Shown in pieces: positions 60,951-64,000 of a stretch of 64,000 nucleotides of DNA (its first letter is position 1; every line of letters starts with the position of its first letter). The notes below the pieces were generated by a model that did not search any database, was not told where the DNA came from, and saw nothing but the letters and a program-made list of their open reading frames with translations. Where the stretch lies: contig JAMPBO010000002.1 of NCBI GenBank assembly GCA_023666705.1, positions 148,565 through 212,564 of the forward strand. Direction: 5' to 3'. Source of the stretch: Bacteroides sp. Lineage in GTDB: Bacteria; Bacillota; Clostridia; Lachnospirales; Lachnospiraceae. Both the position numbers and the translations under genes were made by a program.

Positions 60951-62015
60951 ATGAAATTCATACATGTTGCTGATGTTCATCTCGGAATCAAGCCTGACAG
61001 GGGCCGTATATGGAGCGATGAGAGAGCGGATGAAATATATGACAGCTTTAAGGATGTAATAAAGCTTTGCGAGCAGGAGAAGGCAGAGCTTCTGCTGATT
61101 GCAGGAGATTTGTTTGATGCTCCGCCGAAGGAACAAAATCTAAAACAATTGGATTTTCAGCTCAGTAGATTAACAAGCACAAAAACCGTAATTATCGCAG
61201 GAGCAAACGATTATATCGAGGAAGGCTCCGTGTGGGAAAGCTATGTGTTTAACTCAGACGTTATTGTCATGCCGAGGGATAAGGCTGCCAATGTATATTT
61301 TGAGGATATTAATGTGTGCATCACGGGCTTTAGCTACGGAAAGCCTGAGTACGAGGACAGAATTTTAGAGAGACTGAAGCCGGGACGTGAGGGAGCATAC
61401 AATATTCTTCTCGGACACGGTGGAGATAAAATGCATATGCCGTTTTCCAAGGAAAAGCTGGCAAAGACGGGCTTTGATTATATTGCACTGGGATATGTAC
61501 ACAAGCCTGCACACATATTGAAAAATAAAATGGCATTTGCAGGCTCCTTAGAACCACTCAACTATACGGAAACAGGAAGACGCGGCTATATCAGGGGAGA
61601 GGTTGACGATGAGGGAAACACCACCATAAGCTGGATACCTTCCAACAAGAGAAGTTATATCAACATGACGCTGGAGCTTCAACCTGACACTACAAATGCA
61701 CAGCTTCAGGAAATTGTTGAGTCTGAGATAAAGAGACGGGGCAGGGAAAACATATACCGGATTTTGCTCAAGGGAACCATTGACAGCAGCATGGAGATAA
61801 ACCTGAGCGGTCTTACGAGAAGATACAACATAAATGAACTGATTGACAGAACGGAATTTGACTATACAATTGATGAATTGTATCATGGAAATGAAACGAC
61901 TCTTATAGGACGCTTTATAGACATGTTTGACTATGATGGCACAGAGGAAGACGAAATAAAAGAAAAAGCAGTTAGCTATGGTATTGAAGCTTTATTGGGA
62001 GCCGGGGAGAATTAA
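60951..62015 (+). CDS. SbcD/YhaO-like metallophosphoesterase with altered active site
   Basis: A 354-residue protein with DVHLG, GDLFD, LLGHGG and ALGYVHKP motifs in order. The motif that is normally GNHD reads GAND at residues 84-87, losing the catalytic His, and the last GHxH-type motif reads GYVH. The C-terminal dimer/capping domain is present. It overlaps its SbcC-like partner by one base. Probably a structural partner rather than an active exonuclease. Confidence 0.85.
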   Translation: MKFIHVADVHLGIKPDRGRIWSDERADEIYDSFKDVIKLCEQEKAELLLIAGDLFDAPPKEQNLKQLDFQLSRLTSTKTVIIAGANDYIEEGSVWESYVFNSDVIVMPRDKAANVYFEDINVCITGFSYGKPEYEDRILERLKPGREGAYNILLGHGGDKMHMPFSKEKLAKTGFDYIALGYVHKPAHILKNKMAFAGSLEPLNYTETGRRGYIRGEVDDEGNTTISWIPSNKRSYINMTLELQPDTTNAQLQEIVESEIKRRGRENIYRILLKGTIDSSMEINLSGLTRRYNINELIDRTEFDYTIDELYHGNETTLIGRFIDMFDYDGTEEDEIKEKAVSYGIEALLGAGEN

Positions 62016-63703
62016 TGTTTCTAAATAAATTATTACTTAAAGATTTTGGCAAATTTAATAATAAAGAAATTGACCTTAACGCAGGCATCAATCTTGTGTG
62101 CACGGACAGCGAGGCTAAAAAGTCCTCTTTCCGGGAGTTTATCATCGGTATGCTCTACGGAATTAACAGATTTAAGGGGCTTGGCGACAGTGAGAGAAAT
62201 TATGAGAGAATTAAATCCATAAGCGGAAAAAATTCATCAGGAAAGATTTATATTAAGAGCGGGGATAAGTCTTACTTTGTGGAGAGAAGCTTTCAGCGGA
62301 ACAGCAGTAAGGCAAGCGTTTTGGATGTGCAGTCAGGCAGGGAATTCAAGCTCAAAAAAAGGGACAGCCTGTTTGGTTCGTTTGTGGATGTGGACAAAAA
62401 TACATATACGAACGGTCTTTGCATTGAGCCCACAAGGCGTGACAATTCAAGGGAGCTTGCGAGGGATATACAGGATTATGTTGCAAATATTACGCTTGCG
62501 GGAACACCTGACATTGACAAGACAATGGCGGTGGAAATTTTACGGGATGAGAAACGGAAGTACGATACGAGGTCTCTGGAACGAGAGGTAGAGGGACTTG
62601 GAGAACAGATAGAGGAATTTAAGGATGTTGACGAAAAGCTGTCAGATATAAGAGGGCAAATTCACGATATTGAGGAGGAATTTGCCATTGAGACGGCAAG
62701 GCGAAAGAGAGAAGCACGTAATCTCGTGGAAACGAAGGACGGAGAAACCTTTGAGGATAATGACGAGATAAACGAAAGTCTGGACAAGCTTGCCGAGAGT
62801 ACCACTTATCTTGACAAGGATGAAAATGAGGAAACGGAAGAAAAAATAACGGATAAGATATGGTTTATCCTGCTTACAGGTGTGTTTGTCGTTGCGGTTA
62901 TCACTGCAATGGTGTATATCCTGCCCTTTGAAAAGGGTGTCAGACAGTTGTTTGTCGTGTGTACCATTCTTTTTGTCATCATAACAATTGTTGAGGGCAT
63001 GTATGCAAAGGGAATGTTTGAGGGCGATGTAACCACACCGTCGGAGGAAGACTTTAAGCGTGTTATACAGGAGCTTGAGCAGACAAAGAACAAGGAGGAG
63101 GAGCCAGTCATAGACATGTCCTTTGCAGAGGAGTTTGTGGAAAAGAAGACAAAGCTGAAAGAGGTTGAAGGTGGGCTTCTCGAAAATAAAAGACGTAAGA
63201 TGGAGCTTGAGGCGGAGCTTGAGGAAGCAACCGTAAAGCTTAAGACCATGGAGCATGAGGTTTCCGCCATCACACTTGCGATTAATGCAATCAATGAAAT
63301 ATCAAAGGATATTCAGGATGGCATGAAGGATTTGCTTGTGGGAGCAGACGAGATTGTAAAATCTCTCACAGATGGAAGATATGATGACGTGAGACTTGAA
63401 ATGAGTGGTCACGTGACGGTACGTGTCAGCGGAAACTATATCAATATTGACAGGCTTTCCTATGGAGACTTAAGACTAATATATCTTGCGGTGAAGCTTT
63501 CGGTGGCAAAATCACTTTGCAAAAACAAAGAGCCGATTATACTGGATGATATATTTACCGATTGCACGGAAAAGCAGATTGTAAGCGTTATGAAGTGGGT
63601 TTCCGGAATTGACACGGATCAGGTCATAGTACTCACCACAAATGCGGCTGTGGCGGAGATGCTATCTGTTGCAGATATTGAATACAATTATCAGACGTTG
63701 TAA
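62015..63703 (+). CDS. SbcC/YhaN-like ATPase with degenerate P-loop and central membrane segments
   Basis: A 562-residue protein of the YhaN/SbcC-like group. N-terminal MFLNKLLLKDFGKFNN and FIIGMLYGINRFKG are typical, but the P-loop reads CTDSEAKKSS (residues 29-38), lacking the glycines of GENESGKST. The middle holds coiled coil and two membrane helices (about 288-335: WFILLTGVFVVAVITAMVYI and LFVVCTILFVIITIVEGM). The C terminus retains the signature LSYGDLRLIYLAVKLS and Walker B EPIILDDIF. Shorter than typical YhaN (~900). Confidence 0.85.
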   Translation: MFLNKLLLKDFGKFNNKEIDLNAGINLVCTDSEAKKSSFREFIIGMLYGINRFKGLGDSERNYERIKSISGKNSSGKIYIKSGDKSYFVERSFQRNSSKASVLDVQSGREFKLKKRDSLFGSFVDVDKNTYTNGLCIEPTRRDNSRELARDIQDYVANITLAGTPDIDKTMAVEILRDEKRKYDTRSLEREVEGLGEQIEEFKDVDEKLSDIRGQIHDIEEEFAIETARRKREARNLVETKDGETFEDNDEINESLDKLAESTTYLDKDENEETEEKITDKIWFILLTGVFVVAVITAMVYILPFEKGVRQLFVVCTILFVIITIVEGMYAKGMFEGDVTTPSEEDFKRVIQELEQTKNKEEEPVIDMSFAEEFVEKKTKLKEVEGGLLENKRRKMELEAELEEATVKLKTMEHEVSAITLAINAINEISKDIQDGMKDLLVGADEIVKSLTDGRYDDVRLEMSGHVTVRVSGNYINIDRLSYGDLRLIYLAVKLSVAKSLCKNKEPIILDDIFTDCTEKQIVSVMKWVSGIDTDQVIVLTTNAAVAEMLSVADIEYNYQTL

Positions 63704-63723
63704 AAGAACATTGAAACAATTAA

Positions 63724-63785
63724 GGGGCTGTCGCAGTAAGGATTTAAGGCATACTTAAAATTACACTGACAAGCCCTCTTTTATT
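63724..63785 (+). terminator. Terminator after the SbcC-like gene
   Basis: GGGGCTGTCGCAGT pairs with ACTGACAAGCCCT around a long loop, followed by CTTTTATTTT. The remaining ~215 bp to the window end show no gene I can support. Confidence 0.65.
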
Positions 63786-64000
63786 TTGTATTTTTATAGT
63801 TACCGGCTATCTTTAGCATATTGATATTTTGTCTTTTCTATTATGTGGGGCACGGACTGTTGTTTGAGTACGCAGCCTTATGTTGCCAACCGATATGTGT
63901 ATTTTGAATTGCAACTTTTAAGACCGCAAGAATACCTCACATTTGAAATTTGCGATGTTTGATTACATGCTGCTTAAGCGAAACTCGCTTCGCTCAAACA

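Noticed and set aside
1..64000. CRISPR array that might go with the CARF protein
   Set aside because: I found no series of regularly spaced identical repeats anywhere in the window.
1..64000. tRNA or rRNA genes, for instance as integration site
   Set aside because: No cloverleaf or rRNA motif was recognised; the island borders point to spoIIID instead.

Overview
The window reads as the chromosome of a low-GC, Gram-positive, spore-forming and probably flagellated anaerobe of the Lachnospiraceae type (Roseburia / Eubacterium rectale / Lachnospira-like). The support is a spoIIID gene, a Csp-type subtilase, type III glutamine synthetase, ECF transporters under a cobalamin riboswitch, BspA-like leucine-rich surface proteins, an AgrD-like peptide and flagellar-type promoters. 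I saw no tRNA, rRNA or CRISPR array. The species assignment is inference.

Layout. (1) 1-4.4 kb: the end of an RlmI-like rRNA methyltransferase, a PIN-domain toxin-like pair, a FliD-like protein and a LytTR regulator that share a repeated upstream motif, and a divergent membrane protein ending in two FliM-like motifs. (2) 4.6-11.3 kb: a probable operon of a Card1-like CARF nuclease, three GT2 glycosyltransferases, a subtilase with a complete triad, and FapA. (3) 11.5-18.9 kb: cold-shock protein, then a PucR-type activator and a six-gene operon (amino-acid ABC importer, cytidylate-kinase-like protein, class III aminotransferase, iron alcohol dehydrogenase) that looks like uptake and reduction of an omega-amino acid. 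A perfect palindrome sits against the -35 box of that operon. (4) 19.1-24.4 kb: transglutaminase/LRR/Ig surface protein, flavodoxin-fold reductase, dGTPase. (5) 24.4-47.1 kb: an AT-rich accessory island. It starts with an AgrD-like peptide and twin XRE regulators, carries two broken copies of the spoIIID start, and ends with a tyrosine recombinase next to intact spoIIID. Inside are toxin-antitoxin remnants, DUF4143 ATPases, a four-gene module (adenine methyltransferase, fused Hsp90/MORC-like ATPase-histidine kinase, receiver protein, HNH nuclease), a GC-richer C40 peptidase piece, a metallophosphoesterase, a helicase-nuclease and a Schlafen/AlbA_2 regulator. (6) 47.2-51.1 kb: spoIIID, a sodium:solute symporter and convergent glnN. 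(7) 51.25-60.8 kb: a cobalamin riboswitch followed by a FecR + DUF4430 (transcobalamin-like) surface protein, a beta-propeller/LRR surface protein, and a complete ECF transporter (two T subunits, fused A-A', one S), then a DUF3783 protein. (8) 60.9-63.7 kb: an SbcD/SbcC-like pair in which both partners have lost key catalytic motifs.

Two systems deserve most attention. One is the B12-controlled surface-capture plus ECF-import operon, which looks like a Gram-positive counterpart of intrinsic factor/transcobalamin and of the Bacteroides BtuG propeller. The other is the methyltransferase / dual-ATPase kinase / receiver / HNH module, which looks like a signalling-coupled restriction or antiphage system. 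The functions of both are inferred from domains and context.
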